Source of the DNA: Planctomycetota bacterium
Lineage (GTDB): Bacteria; Planctomycetota; Phycisphaerae; UBA1845
Direction of reading: 5' to 3'
NCBI GenBank assembly: GCA_022561415.1
Contig: JADFRH010000116.1
Coordinates: 1 to 7,343, forward strand
Length of the DNA stretch: 7,343 bases
Position numbers and translations under genes: made by a program. This document shows, one piece after another, positions 1 through 6,205 of the stretch. The notes under the pieces were generated by a model. The model was given only the letters and a program-made list of their open reading frames with translations, did no database searches and was not told the origin of the DNA. Numbering within the stretch: the first letter of the stretch is position 1; every line of letters begins with the position of its first letter.

Positions 1-47
1 CTAGGGTGTGCCTGGGTGGACCGCCCCCGGCGCGATCCGCCTCCCGC

Positions 48-75
48 TCTTCACTAACAACTCTTCACTCTTCAC
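48..75. repeat. Short in-phase heptamer repeat (TCTTCAC units) over the 3' end of the TPR gene
   Basis: TCTTCAC occurs at 48-54, 62-68 and 69-75. The intervening seven bases (55-61, TAACAAC) keep the same phase but match the unit at only 3 of 7 positions, so this is four heptamer slots with one diverged. On the minus strand the unit reads GTGAAGA. It supplies the last codons (Ser-Glu-Glu) and the TGA stop (65-67) of the membrane/TPR gene. It may be a small slippage-prone repeat or the edge of an interspersed repeat continuing left of the window. Confidence 0.6.
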
Positions 76-2710
76 TAGCACGCTGCGCTCTGAGTGCGGC
101 CACGTAGTCGCGGCAGGCGTCGCCGTCGCAGAGCTTCTCGCACAGGTCGAGCGAGGCTTGCACGGCCTGGGCGTTACCGTCGGGCATCACCAGGCGCGCG
201 ACCAGGCAGTACGTCCAGGCGACGTCGGGGCTGGTTCGATCGAATCGTTCGAGCGCCCCGAGCAGTCGCTTCCGCATCGCAGCGCCGACCTCGCCCATAA
301 CGCACAGCTCTTCGACTCGCCGTGACGCGCCCGCATAGTTCCCGTCGACAAGGTCGAGATAAGCGAGCGTGGCCAAGGCGGTTGGCGAAGGCGAGTCACC
401 CATCAGACCTACGGCCAATGACCGCGCTTCATCATGCAGACCGTTCAGCGCCTGCGACCATCCCAGAAACGCACGAGCCTCCGGCGACTCGGGGAATCGA
501 CCGGCAAAACCTCGCCACAGAGTTACGGTCCGTGCCAGCTCTTCCTGGGAAACGAAGAAGTCATGAACGGCCGATGCTTCGCTCACTGATTCCAAGCCGC
601 CGGACACGGCCCGCTCATAGAAGCGCTGGGCCTCGCCGACGTTACCGGCGCTGTGGTGCAGGTTGGCCAGGTTGAGGGCGGCCGGCACCCATCCGGCGTC
701 GTAGCGCAGCGCCGTTTCGTAAACCTCGACCGCCTCGCCGCCCCGCCCGAGCCCGACGAGCACGGCCCCCAGATTGGTCAGGGCGTCGGTGTTTTCGGGC
801 ATCCAGTCGAGCAGTTTCCTCAGCCGCGTTTCAGCCCTTCGGTACGACTCGGCCGTGCCCTCCTCGATGTCGAGTTCGACCAGTCCCATCGCCCCGGGCA
901 CGTCGTACGGGTTGTTGTCGATCTGCTGCTGATACGCGGCACGGGACTCTGCGATGCGCCCCAGCCGGTGATAGAACTTGGCCAGGCGATTGATGGTCGG
1001 ATTGTGACCCGGCGCCTGCTCAACCGCGAGCCGATAGAGCGGCAGTGCCTTCTCCGGATAGCCGAGGTCGTCGTAGGCTCGGGCGAGGCGGTACTTCGCG
1101 AGCGTGCTCTTGGCGTCGATGTCGAGCGCCTTGCGCAGCCGCTCGAGCGCGACCTCGACGTTGCCGCGGCGCATTTCGCACATGCCGATCAACTGGTGGG
1201 CACCGCTTCGGACGGCCGGGGCGTCGTGGCGGAGCTCTTTTTCGGCGCACTCGATGGCCTCGTCATAGCGCTCGTCGCGATAGTGCAGCCATCCGACGGG
1301 TTCCCAGACACGAGGCGTGTCTGGAAACAGGTTCGCGATGCGCTGCGTCTTACGAAGCGGTGTCGAATAGAAACCCGCCACGTGCCAACAAGTCCCGATC
1401 AGTGCCGGAACCAGAACGATGGCCGTAACCCCCACGATGGCACGCGCCGAACCCGACGACCAGGCAGTAGCACAGCGTCGATAGAGTGCGTGGCCGAAGA
1501 ACGCCCCCGCCCACGCCAGCCCGATGATCGGCAGATACATGTACCGGTCGGCGGCCAGCACGTTTCGGGCGGGCAAGAACGGGAGCGTCGCGGCAATCGT
1601 CGCCCCGAACCAGACCGCACCCAGCAGCGCCACGCGCGATCGAAGGCATGCCCAGGCCGTACCCAACAGAACGGGAATCGTAACACTCATCGCGCGCAGG
1701 GTCTGCGGGTCGGACCACTGCACCAGCGGCGGCGTCGGATAGTAGCTCGCCAACCCGACGGGCCAGACCAAGTGCCTAAGATAGTTGTCCATCGCGAGGA
1801 AAACGCGGGCCAATCGCGGACCCCGAAGATGCTCGGCCGCCTCGGCGAACAGCGACGCGTCGGACGTGGCACGGACGTTGACGACCACGAAGACAGCGGT
1901 CACCACGGCGCATGTGAGCCACAGCGCGATCGTCCCCCGACGAATTCTCGCACCGCGGGCCAGGAAGACTACGGCAAGCAGAATCGGCAAACCGATGCGC
2001 ACCTTGCTGATCGAACAGAGCAGCACGAGCACCACGACGAGCAGCGCCTGTTTTGCTCGCGGTCGATCGAGCCACGAAGAGAACGCCAGCAGAGACAACA
2101 TCGCAAACAGCGTCGAAAGAAGCATCATACGACCGTTGGTCCAGGCGACGACCTCCGTTTGCAGCGGATGAATCGCGAAGAGCAGCGCGGCCACCGTCGC
2201 GATCGCGATAGACTGGCCCGATGAAGATCGCTGGTTCGCCGCCGCGGTCCCGTCATCGCCGTGAGGCTCAACGCGCCGGCAGAGCATACGCACCACGATC
2301 CACACCAGTACCGCATTGAGCGCGTGCAGCAGAATGTTGGTCAGGTGGAACAGCCGAGCGCCGCCGGCGAGGCCTTCGTCGAAAAGACCGAGCCCCTTGG
2401 CGATCGCAAACTCGGCCTGAAAGCTCAGCAGCGGAAGCGGCTGATAGAGATCGCGGTGGTAAATGGTGAACAGCTTGAGCGCGTGTTCGAGGGAGGGATG
2501 ATTGACCAGCACATGGTTCAGCAGAAGCCGATGGTCATCGCCGCCGACGAAGCTCCCGCCAAGCGTCGGGAGACCCATGACCACGGCCGCCGCCGAGACG
2601 GCCAGCACCGGTATCACCACGCTGCGGTGGGAAGGTTTCGATTGCGTTGGTTGCGTCACGTTGGCAAGCGACTCCCGAACCGACGTAGCCGAATCGGACA
2701 TCCGGCTCAT
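65..2710 (-). CDS. Multi-pass membrane protein with C-terminal TPR repeats (TMTC/GT-C-like)
   Basis: An 881-residue protein. After a short polar N-terminus there is a first membrane segment (about 31-50), then an external loop with an acidic pair (GGDDH, 56-60). About ten further hydrophobic segments run to roughly residue 445. Conserved-looking motifs are HLTNILLHALNAVLVW (122-137), ALLFAIHPLQTEVVAW (175-190) and ADRYMYLP (387-394). These are the marks of TMTC-type and bacterial membrane-TPR proteins related to GT-C glycosyltransferases. In that fold an Asp in the first external loop is catalytic, so D58/D59 are the candidates here. Residues about 467-708 form seven TPR-like units (for example 536-569 and 641-674), followed by degenerate repeats (740-808) and a Cys-bearing tail. 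Inference: an inner-membrane protein whose TPR tail faces the periplasm, perhaps transferring sugar from a lipid donor; the substrate is unknown. ATG at 2710 is chosen because a TACAAT hexamer lies just upstream. ATG at 2701 is an alternative giving 878 residues. The open frame continues to 3094, but that part is the shadow of the DinB gene. Confidence 0.88.
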   Translation of the reverse strand: MSRMSDSATSVRESLANVTQPTQSKPSHRSVVIPVLAVSAAAVVMGLPTLGGSFVGGDDHRLLLNHVLVNHPSLEHALKLFTIYHRDLYQPLPLLSFQAEFAIAKGLGLFDEGLAGGARLFHLTNILLHALNAVLVWIVVRMLCRRVEPHGDDGTAAANQRSSSGQSIAIATVAALLFAIHPLQTEVVAWTNGRMMLLSTLFAMLSLLAFSSWLDRPRAKQALLVVVLVLLCSISKVRIGLPILLAVVFLARGARIRRGTIALWLTCAVVTAVFVVVNVRATSDASLFAEAAEHLRGPRLARVFLAMDNYLRHLVWPVGLASYYPTPPLVQWSDPQTLRAMSVTIPVLLGTAWACLRSRVALLGAVWFGATIAATLPFLPARNVLAADRYMYLPIIGLAWAGAFFGHALYRRCATAWSSGSARAIVGVTAIVLVPALIGTCWHVAGFYSTPLRKTQRIANLFPDTPRVWEPVGWLHYRDERYDEAIECAEKELRHDAPAVRSGAHQLIGMCEMRRGNVEVALERLRKALDIDAKSTLAKYRLARAYDDLGYPEKALPLYRLAVEQAPGHNPTINRLAKFYHRLGRIAESRAAYQQQIDNNPYDVPGAMGLVELDIEEGTAESYRRAETRLRKLLDWMPENTDALTNLGAVLVGLGRGGEAVEVYETALRYDAGWVPAALNLANLHHSAGNVGEAQRFYERAVSGGLESVSEASAVHDFFVSQEELARTVTLWRGFAGRFPESPEARAFLGWSQALNGLHDEARSLAVGLMGDSPSPTALATLAYLDLVDGNYAGASRRVEELCVMGEVGAAMRKRLLGALERFDRTSPDVAWTYCLVARLVMPDGNAQAVQASLDLCEKLCDGDACRDYVAALRAQRASEE

Positions 2711-2727
2711 CGACCGCCAATAAGCCG

Positions 2728-2787
2728 ACGAATTGTATTCGGGCGCGCACGAACGGGCCACAGTCGCGGCGCCGGCGGACAATTCGT
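2728..2787. promoter_or_regulatory. 9-bp inverted repeat in the divergent TPR/DinB promoter region
   Basis: ACGAATTGT (2728-2736) and its exact reverse complement ACAATTCGT (2779-2787) lie in the 189-base gap between the divergent TPR and DinB genes. Their centres are 51 bp apart, close to five helical turns. The left arm overlaps a TACAAT hexamer reading toward the TPR gene, and the right arm contains ACAAT on the plus strand. This could be a paired operator for a repressor serving both genes. A chance dyad cannot be excluded from one sequence. Confidence 0.4.
2732..2737 (-). promoter_or_regulatory. Candidate -10 hexamer for the membrane/TPR gene
   Basis: On the minus strand this reads TACAAT, 5 of 6 to the sigma-70 -10 consensus, and lies 21 bases before the ATG at 2710. 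It would give a leader of about 15 bases. No TTGACA-like -35 is visible at the proper distance, so it would need an activator or another sigma factor, or it is a chance match. It supports a start at 2710/2701 rather than further upstream. Confidence 0.3.
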
Positions 2788-2801
2788 TACGGCCGGCGGG
2801 C

Positions 2802-2830
2802 TTGTCGAACGGCGGCTGCGAGGCGACAAT
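2802..2830 (+). promoter_or_regulatory. Candidate sigma-70-like promoter for the DinB gene
   Basis: TTGTCG (2802-2807) and GACAAT (2825-2830) are separated by exactly 17 bases. The first three -35 positions match consensus, and four of six -10 positions match. Transcription would begin near 2837, giving a leader of about 63 bases before the ATG at 2900. The match is moderate and is predicted from sequence only. Confidence 0.3.
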
Positions 2831-2887
2831 GCCGGTTTCGATGAACTTGAAACACAAACCCGTGCGCAGAAGCACAGGGGGATCAGC

Positions 2888-2893
2888 AAGGAG
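2888..2893 (+). promoter_or_regulatory. Ribosome binding site of the DinB gene
   Basis: AAGGAG lies six bases before the ATG at 2900. It is the only strong Shine-Dalgarno match before any gene in the window. It fixes this start over the many in-frame upstream codons, which overlap the divergent promoter region and the TPR gene. Confidence 0.8.
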
Positions 2894-2899
2894 CAGAAC

Positions 2900-3403
2900 A
2901 TGGCAGGCCCGAAGGACGTCATTCTCGGTCAATTCCAGTTTGGGCAGATGTTGTTCGACAAGTTCACCGGCGACCTGTCCGACGAGGATTACTTTCAGCT
3001 TCCCTTGCCGGGAACGAACCACGTCGCGTGGGTCATGGGCCACATTGCCTGCACCGAGGATTGGGCGGCCGGGCTGGTCACCGGCCACAAGCAACGGCTA
3101 CCCGCGGCCACGCACGAACTGTTCAACAGCAGCTCGAAGGCCGTGGCGGACGCATCCGTTTACCCCGCTCGCAAGAACCTCGACGACCTGTTCCAGAGCG
3201 CCCGCGCCAACACCATTGAGGTGCTTGAGGCGTTTGACGAGACCCGCTGGGACGAACCGTCGCCCGAAGGGGCCCCGAAGGATCTGTTCCCGACGCTGGG
3301 TTCGTTATGGAACCTGCAGGGCGTTCATCAGTTCTGGCACATAGGCCACATCACGGTCTGCCGCGTGGCGCTGGGAAAAAAGCCCGTCTTGACCGGCGGG
3401 TAG
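2900..3403 (+). CDS. DinB family protein (putative metal-binding four-helix bundle)
   Basis: A 167-residue protein, the usual size for DinB/YfiT-like proteins. It is predicted to be soluble and helical. The family carries a three-histidine metal site. Here the candidates are H48 in NHVAWVMGHIACTEDW (from 40) and the pair H143/H147 in HQFWHIGH near the C-terminus, followed by the typical R-x3-G ending. Family members include thiol-dependent transferases (bacillithiol or mycothiol S-transferases) and many proteins of unknown role induced by DNA damage. Nothing in the sequence names a substrate. There is no signal peptide, so it is probably cytoplasmic. It is transcribed away from the membrane/TPR gene and converges with the YybH-like gene after a 22-base gap. 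The family call is secure; the function is not. Confidence 0.9.
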   Translation: MAGPKDVILGQFQFGQMLFDKFTGDLSDEDYFQLPLPGTNHVAWVMGHIACTEDWAAGLVTGHKQRLPAATHELFNSSSKAVADASVYPARKNLDDLFQSARANTIEVLEAFDETRWDEPSPEGAPKDLFPTLGSLWNLQGVHQFWHIGHITVCRVALGKKPVLTGG

Positions 3404-3425
3404 GATGGGTCGACACGCACTGCGA

Positions 3426-3893
3426 CTACGGCCGATCGCGCGAGGTGTGGTCGTGAACGATCAGCCAGCGACCGCCGTCTTTTCGTAGAACGAGGGTGAA
3501 CGCACCGCCGACCGGTTCCCGGCGATCGAGCCGCCAGCGACCGAGAACCAGCGCAGCGTCGTCGGCGAGCCGGGTGATCTCCAATTCGCCGAACGTGAGA
3601 TGCCCCATCGCGTCGCGCGTGGGATAGCGTTTCCGATAACCGGCCAGCGTCTCGTCCCAGCCGCGCGTTACCCGCCCGCCGGAGCTGAAGGAGAGGTCCA
3701 CCGATTGCCAGTACGGCTTCATGAAGGCCTCGATCTCGCCGTCGTTCCAGGCGGCCTGCTGCGCGCTCAGTACCGCTCTGATTTCCTCCGCACCCGACCA
3801 GGGTAGAGTCGCCGTCGAGCAGCCGCCGCCAATCAACAGCGCAACCGCCGGCAATCCACCGAGGCGTTCAACTCTACATGTTTTCCCCGACAT
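3426..3893 (-). CDS. YybH/DUF4440 (SnoaL/NTF2-like) family protein, probable lipoprotein
   Basis: A 155-residue protein. The N-terminus has basic residues, then a hydrophobic run (about 11-24) ending in GGGC with Cys25. This looks like a lipoprotein signal, although the lipobox is not standard because the -3 residue is Gly. The mature part (about 36-155) is one NTF2-like cone fold: AAWNDGEIEAFM (48-58), a YP...MGHLTFGELEITRL block (90-109), GRWRLDRREPVGGAFTLVLRK (118 on) and a terminal W-L-I-V-HDHTS. The HDHTS ending is the mark of the YybH/DUF4440 group. Such domains bind small molecules or act as mild catalysts, and no specific function is known. ATG 3893 is chosen; GTG 3899 is two codons upstream, and neither has a good Shine-Dalgarno. 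It is convergent with the DinB gene and divergent from the HD-GYP gene. Confidence 0.82.
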   Translation of the reverse strand: MSGKTCRVERLGGLPAVALLIGGGCSTATLPWSGAEEIRAVLSAQQAAWNDGEIEAFMKPYWQSVDLSFSSGGRVTRGWDETLAGYRKRYPTRDAMGHLTFGELEITRLADDAALVLGRWRLDRREPVGGAFTLVLRKDGGRWLIVHDHTSRDRP

Positions 3894-4207
3894 GGCCACA
3901 GGTCCGCAAACCGAAAAACTCCGAACTCCCGGGGAATCCTACATTCGAAGGGTACGGACCGATAGGTGCGCGACACGCGGCGATGACGCGTCTCGTTTTC
4001 TTGCCGGACGCAAGTCACCTTCGTGCGCGCTGCCTTTTCCACGGCCGGATAAGCGTCTCACATCGTCCGTTTCTACCGTCCAGATAAGACCGCGTGCGTC
4101 CGACAACTTGCGCATCGATAAGCGCACGACACAGAGGACGTTAAGTCGAATTCAGGTGGTGACGATAGCGGTATGGGTTTAGAAAAGGCAACGATTCTGA
4201 GTGAAGC
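3894..4207. other. Divergent intergenic region with small dyads and spaced GATAAG motifs; no gene seen
   Basis: This 314-base gap lies between the YybH-like gene and the HD-GYP gene. I see no convincing protein or tRNA gene. Visible structure: an inverted repeat CTTGC-CGGAC-GCAAG (4000-4014); a dyad TGCGC / GCGCA around an 8-base centre (4109-4126); a distant pair GGTCCG (3901-3906) / CGGACC (3955-3960); and GATAAG at 4048-4053, 4083-4088 and 4117-4122, spaced 35 and 34 bases. No clear -35/-10 pair was found on either strand. It presumably holds both promoters and perhaps an operator. Confidence 0.5.
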
Positions 4208-5500
4208 ATGGCTGAGCGCACGACCAGTATATCGATCAACCGCAGCGACCCACATGCGCAACGCGCATCGCGCTCATCGAGTACGCGCATGCTCGCGACC
4301 GACGCGTTCGAGAATGCGCTGGCGGACGCGCGCGGGCTGTGTCGCCGTCGCGGACTTCCGCTTTCGATCGTTATGCTCGATTTCAACCGGGCGCCCGATG
4401 CCACCGCAGCGCCGAAGAAACCGTTGGGTGAAGACCTGGCGTGCCGCTTGGCGTCGATTCTAGGCTCCGTGTGCGGTGACCGTGATTTCGTGAGTCGTCG
4501 ATCCAGCGACCGATCAAGTCGGCTTGCCGACCGGTTCGTCATCGCCATGCCCGAGTCCGGCTCCGGCGAGGCCCGCGCGCTCATCGACCGATGCCGCCAA
4601 GCGATGACCGCCGATCCCGTGTTGGTCGGTCAGCGCGGTCTCGACATCACGCTGACCGCCGGGATCGCCGACAGCACGCTGGGTTTCATTGAAACGCAAC
4701 AACAGCTCATACAACGCGCCGAAATGGCGGTCGAACAGGCCAAGCAACGGGGCGATGGTCAGATCGTGGTCTGGCGCGACCTCTGCCGTATGGAGCCGTT
4801 TCCGCAGGAGTCGCGTCGGCTTACACGGGACGGCGTGTCTCACTGGGTCAAACACCTGCGTCAGCAGATTCGTTCGACCTGCGTCGAGTCGACACGGGCC
4901 CTCGTGGCCGCCGTGGAAGCCAAAGACCACTACACCGAAGCCCACTCGCTCACGGTGGCCGCCTATGCAGAGGCGGTCGGCAAGCGCATGGACATGCCGG
5001 CACAGGCGGTCGAGACACTCCGCGATGCGGCCCTGCTGCACGACGTCGGAAAGATCGGTATCCCCGACGCGATTCTCACCAAGCCCGGCCCGCTGACGGA
5101 GGAGGAATTCGTAATTATCAAGAAGCACCCGGCCCTGGCGCTGGATATCCTTCGTCACATCAGCTTCCTGACGGACGAGCGCCCTTTCATTCTTCATCAC
5201 CACGAGCGCTTCGACGGGCAAGGGTATCCCCACGGTTTGACGGGCGGTCAAATACCGATTGGCGCACGTATCCTGGCCGTGACCGACGCCCTGGACACGA
5301 TGCTCTCGCCGCGAACCTATAAGAAGCCCTACTCGCTGGAGCAGGCGAAAAAAGAATTGATCCGCCACGCCGGCAAGCAGTTCGATCCGGACATCGTGAA
5401 CGTAACGCTTGGCTGGCTCGACGACTCGCCCGGCGAACTCGCCCAAGCGGTAGACCGCGAAAACCGAACGGTCAGCAGCCACCCGAACCAGGAAATCTGA
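4208..5500 (+). CDS. HD-GYP domain protein with degenerate GGDEF domain (putative c-di-GMP phosphodiesterase)
   Basis: A 430-residue soluble protein without membrane segments. Residues about 28-190 follow the GGDEF fold: PLSIVMLDF (51-59), ADRFVIAMPES (107-117), an LTAGIAD strand (149-155) and an AEMAVEQAKQRG helix (171-182). The signature itself reads L-A-D-R-F (106-110) instead of G-G-D/E-E-F, with a Ser/Arg-rich insertion just before it, so cyclase activity is very unlikely. Residues about 225-405 are an HD-GYP domain with H246, the HD pair H278/D279 in LLHDVGKIGIPD, HHHERFDGQGYP (330-341, including GYP 339-341) and D360 in AVTDALD. The expected metal ligands are present, so hydrolysis of c-di-GMP is plausible. 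The usual GHSxRV reads AHSLTV here. The degenerate GGDEF may act as a regulatory nucleotide-binding module. An in-frame TGA at 4202-4204 makes ATG 4208 the first possible ATG start; ATG 4289 is an alternative. It ends 12 bases from queE, convergently. Confidence 0.93.
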   Translation: MAERTTSISINRSDPHAQRASRSSSTRMLATDAFENALADARGLCRRRGLPLSIVMLDFNRAPDATAAPKKPLGEDLACRLASILGSVCGDRDFVSRRSSDRSSRLADRFVIAMPESGSGEARALIDRCRQAMTADPVLVGQRGLDITLTAGIADSTLGFIETQQQLIQRAEMAVEQAKQRGDGQIVVWRDLCRMEPFPQESRRLTRDGVSHWVKHLRQQIRSTCVESTRALVAAVEAKDHYTEAHSLTVAAYAEAVGKRMDMPAQAVETLRDAALLHDVGKIGIPDAILTKPGPLTEEEFVIIKKHPALALDILRHISFLTDERPFILHHHERFDGQGYPHGLTGGQIPIGARILAVTDALDTMLSPRTYKKPYSLEQAKKELIRHAGKQFDPDIVNVTLGWLDDSPGELAQAVDRENRTVSSHPNQEI

Positions 5501-5512
5501 CACGTGCCGTGG

Positions 5513-6199
5513 CTACGTCCCGCGCTGGTTGCCGTAGAGGGCGATGTGCAAACGCGGGCAGTAGCGGAATCCGCGCTGCTTGCACAGGTCGGCCACCCAT
5601 GGTTCTCTCTTTGCAAGCTCCTCTTGCGTTGTGCCTTGGGGCATGAGCAATACGTTCGATGACTCGTGCGATCCTATTTTCGCAAGCAGCTCATCGATCT
5701 CATCGATATCCGCCGGCGCGTCGACTACGAATTTGAGCTGGTGGTCCCCCACCGCCATGAAACGCCGGATCGTGTCCAGGTTGATGCGGTTTCGTTCGTG
5801 TGCCTCTGCGTGGCGACCGCCATCGCGCTGCCGGGGCGTTGAGTTTGACAGCTTCGGGCTGATGCTGGCCAGATCGCACACGACATCCTTCCACACCGTC
5901 CCGGCCGTCTCGATGGTCGTGTGATAGCCACTCCCCGTCAGGCGGTGAGTGAGTTCTACGACGTCGGCGTCGATCATCGGCTCGCCGCCGGTCAGCACGA
6001 CGTGGTGTGTGGAATACGCGGCGACTCGGTCCAAAATCACGTCGACACTGAGCGGCCCACCCTCGGGATCCCATGAGGTGTAGGGCGTGTCGCACCAGAC
6101 GCAGCGGAGATTACATCCCGACGTGCGAACGAAGACGCTCGGCACGCCGGCCAGCTTCCCCTCGCCCTGAATGCTGAGGAAAATTTCGCTTATGTTCAT
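5513..6199 (-). CDS. queE: 7-carboxy-7-deazaguanine synthase QueE (radical SAM)
   Basis: A 228-residue protein of normal QueE length. It converts 6-carboxy-5,6,7,8-tetrahydropterin to 7-carboxy-7-deazaguanine with S-adenosylmethionine and Mg2+, the third step toward queuosine and other 7-deazaguanines. Visible: the N-terminal FLSIQGEGKLAG (7-18) that binds substrate in this family; the radical SAM Cys motif C29-x3-C33-x2-C36 (CNLRCVWCDTPYTSW) for the 4Fe-4S cluster; TGGEP (70-74), which contacts the SAM; TIETAGT (95-101); SPKL (114-117); QLKFVVD (154-160); and the C-terminal CPRLHIALYGNQRGT. All key residues are present. It is the last gene of a minus-strand operon, starting 6 bases after the lipoprotein stop with no Shine-Dalgarno, so translational coupling is likely. 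No queC, queD or queF is in the window. Confidence 0.97.
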   Translation of the reverse strand: MNISEIFLSIQGEGKLAGVPSVFVRTSGCNLRCVWCDTPYTSWDPEGGPLSVDVILDRVAAYSTHHVVLTGGEPMIDADVVELTHRLTGSGYHTTIETAGTVWKDVVCDLASISPKLSNSTPRQRDGGRHAEAHERNRINLDTIRRFMAVGDHQLKFVVDAPADIDEIDELLAKIGSHESSNVLLMPQGTTQEELAKREPWVADLCKQRGFRYCPRLHIALYGNQRGT

Positions 6200-6205
6200 G
6201 GCAAG

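Noticed and set aside
14..26. GC-rich hairpin GGGTG/CGCCC downstream of the TPR gene
   Set aside because: It needs a G-U pair that forms only on the plus-strand transcript, whereas the gene runs on the minus strand; no T-run follows.
653..2224. Long plus-strand open frame (523 codons) opposite the membrane/TPR gene
   Set aside because: Its product is rich in Arg, Gln, His and Asp with no domain pattern, as expected for the antisense of a GC-rich gene. The minus strand encodes clear membrane and TPR motifs.
2261..2899. Upstream extension of the DinB frame
   Set aside because: It lies antisense to the membrane/TPR gene, while a strong AAGGAG precedes ATG 2900 at ideal spacing.
2711..3094. Upstream extension of the membrane/TPR open frame
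   Set aside because: It overlaps the DinB gene antisense, and a -10-like hexamer and ATG codons at 2710/2701 place the start downstream.
3370..3425. Possible terminator between the convergent DinB and YybH-like genes
   Set aside because: Only very short GC complementarities are present, and no T-run follows on either strand.
3878..4127. Small open frames on both strands in the divergent gap (62-69 codons)
   Set aside because: They are basic and low in complexity, without ribosome binding sites, and overlap each other on opposite strands.
4173..4463. Plus-strand open frame of 96 codons overlapping the start of the HD-GYP gene
   Set aside because: It is out of frame with the GGDEF-like segment and its product is Arg-rich with no domain features.
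4514..5503. Long minus-strand open frame (329 codons) opposite the HD-GYP gene
   Set aside because: The plus strand shows well-conserved HD-GYP motifs, and the antisense product has no recognisable family features.
5501..5512. CACG-TGC-CGTG mini-hairpin between the HD-GYP gene and queE
   Set aside because: A 4-bp stem without a T-run is too weak to call a terminator.
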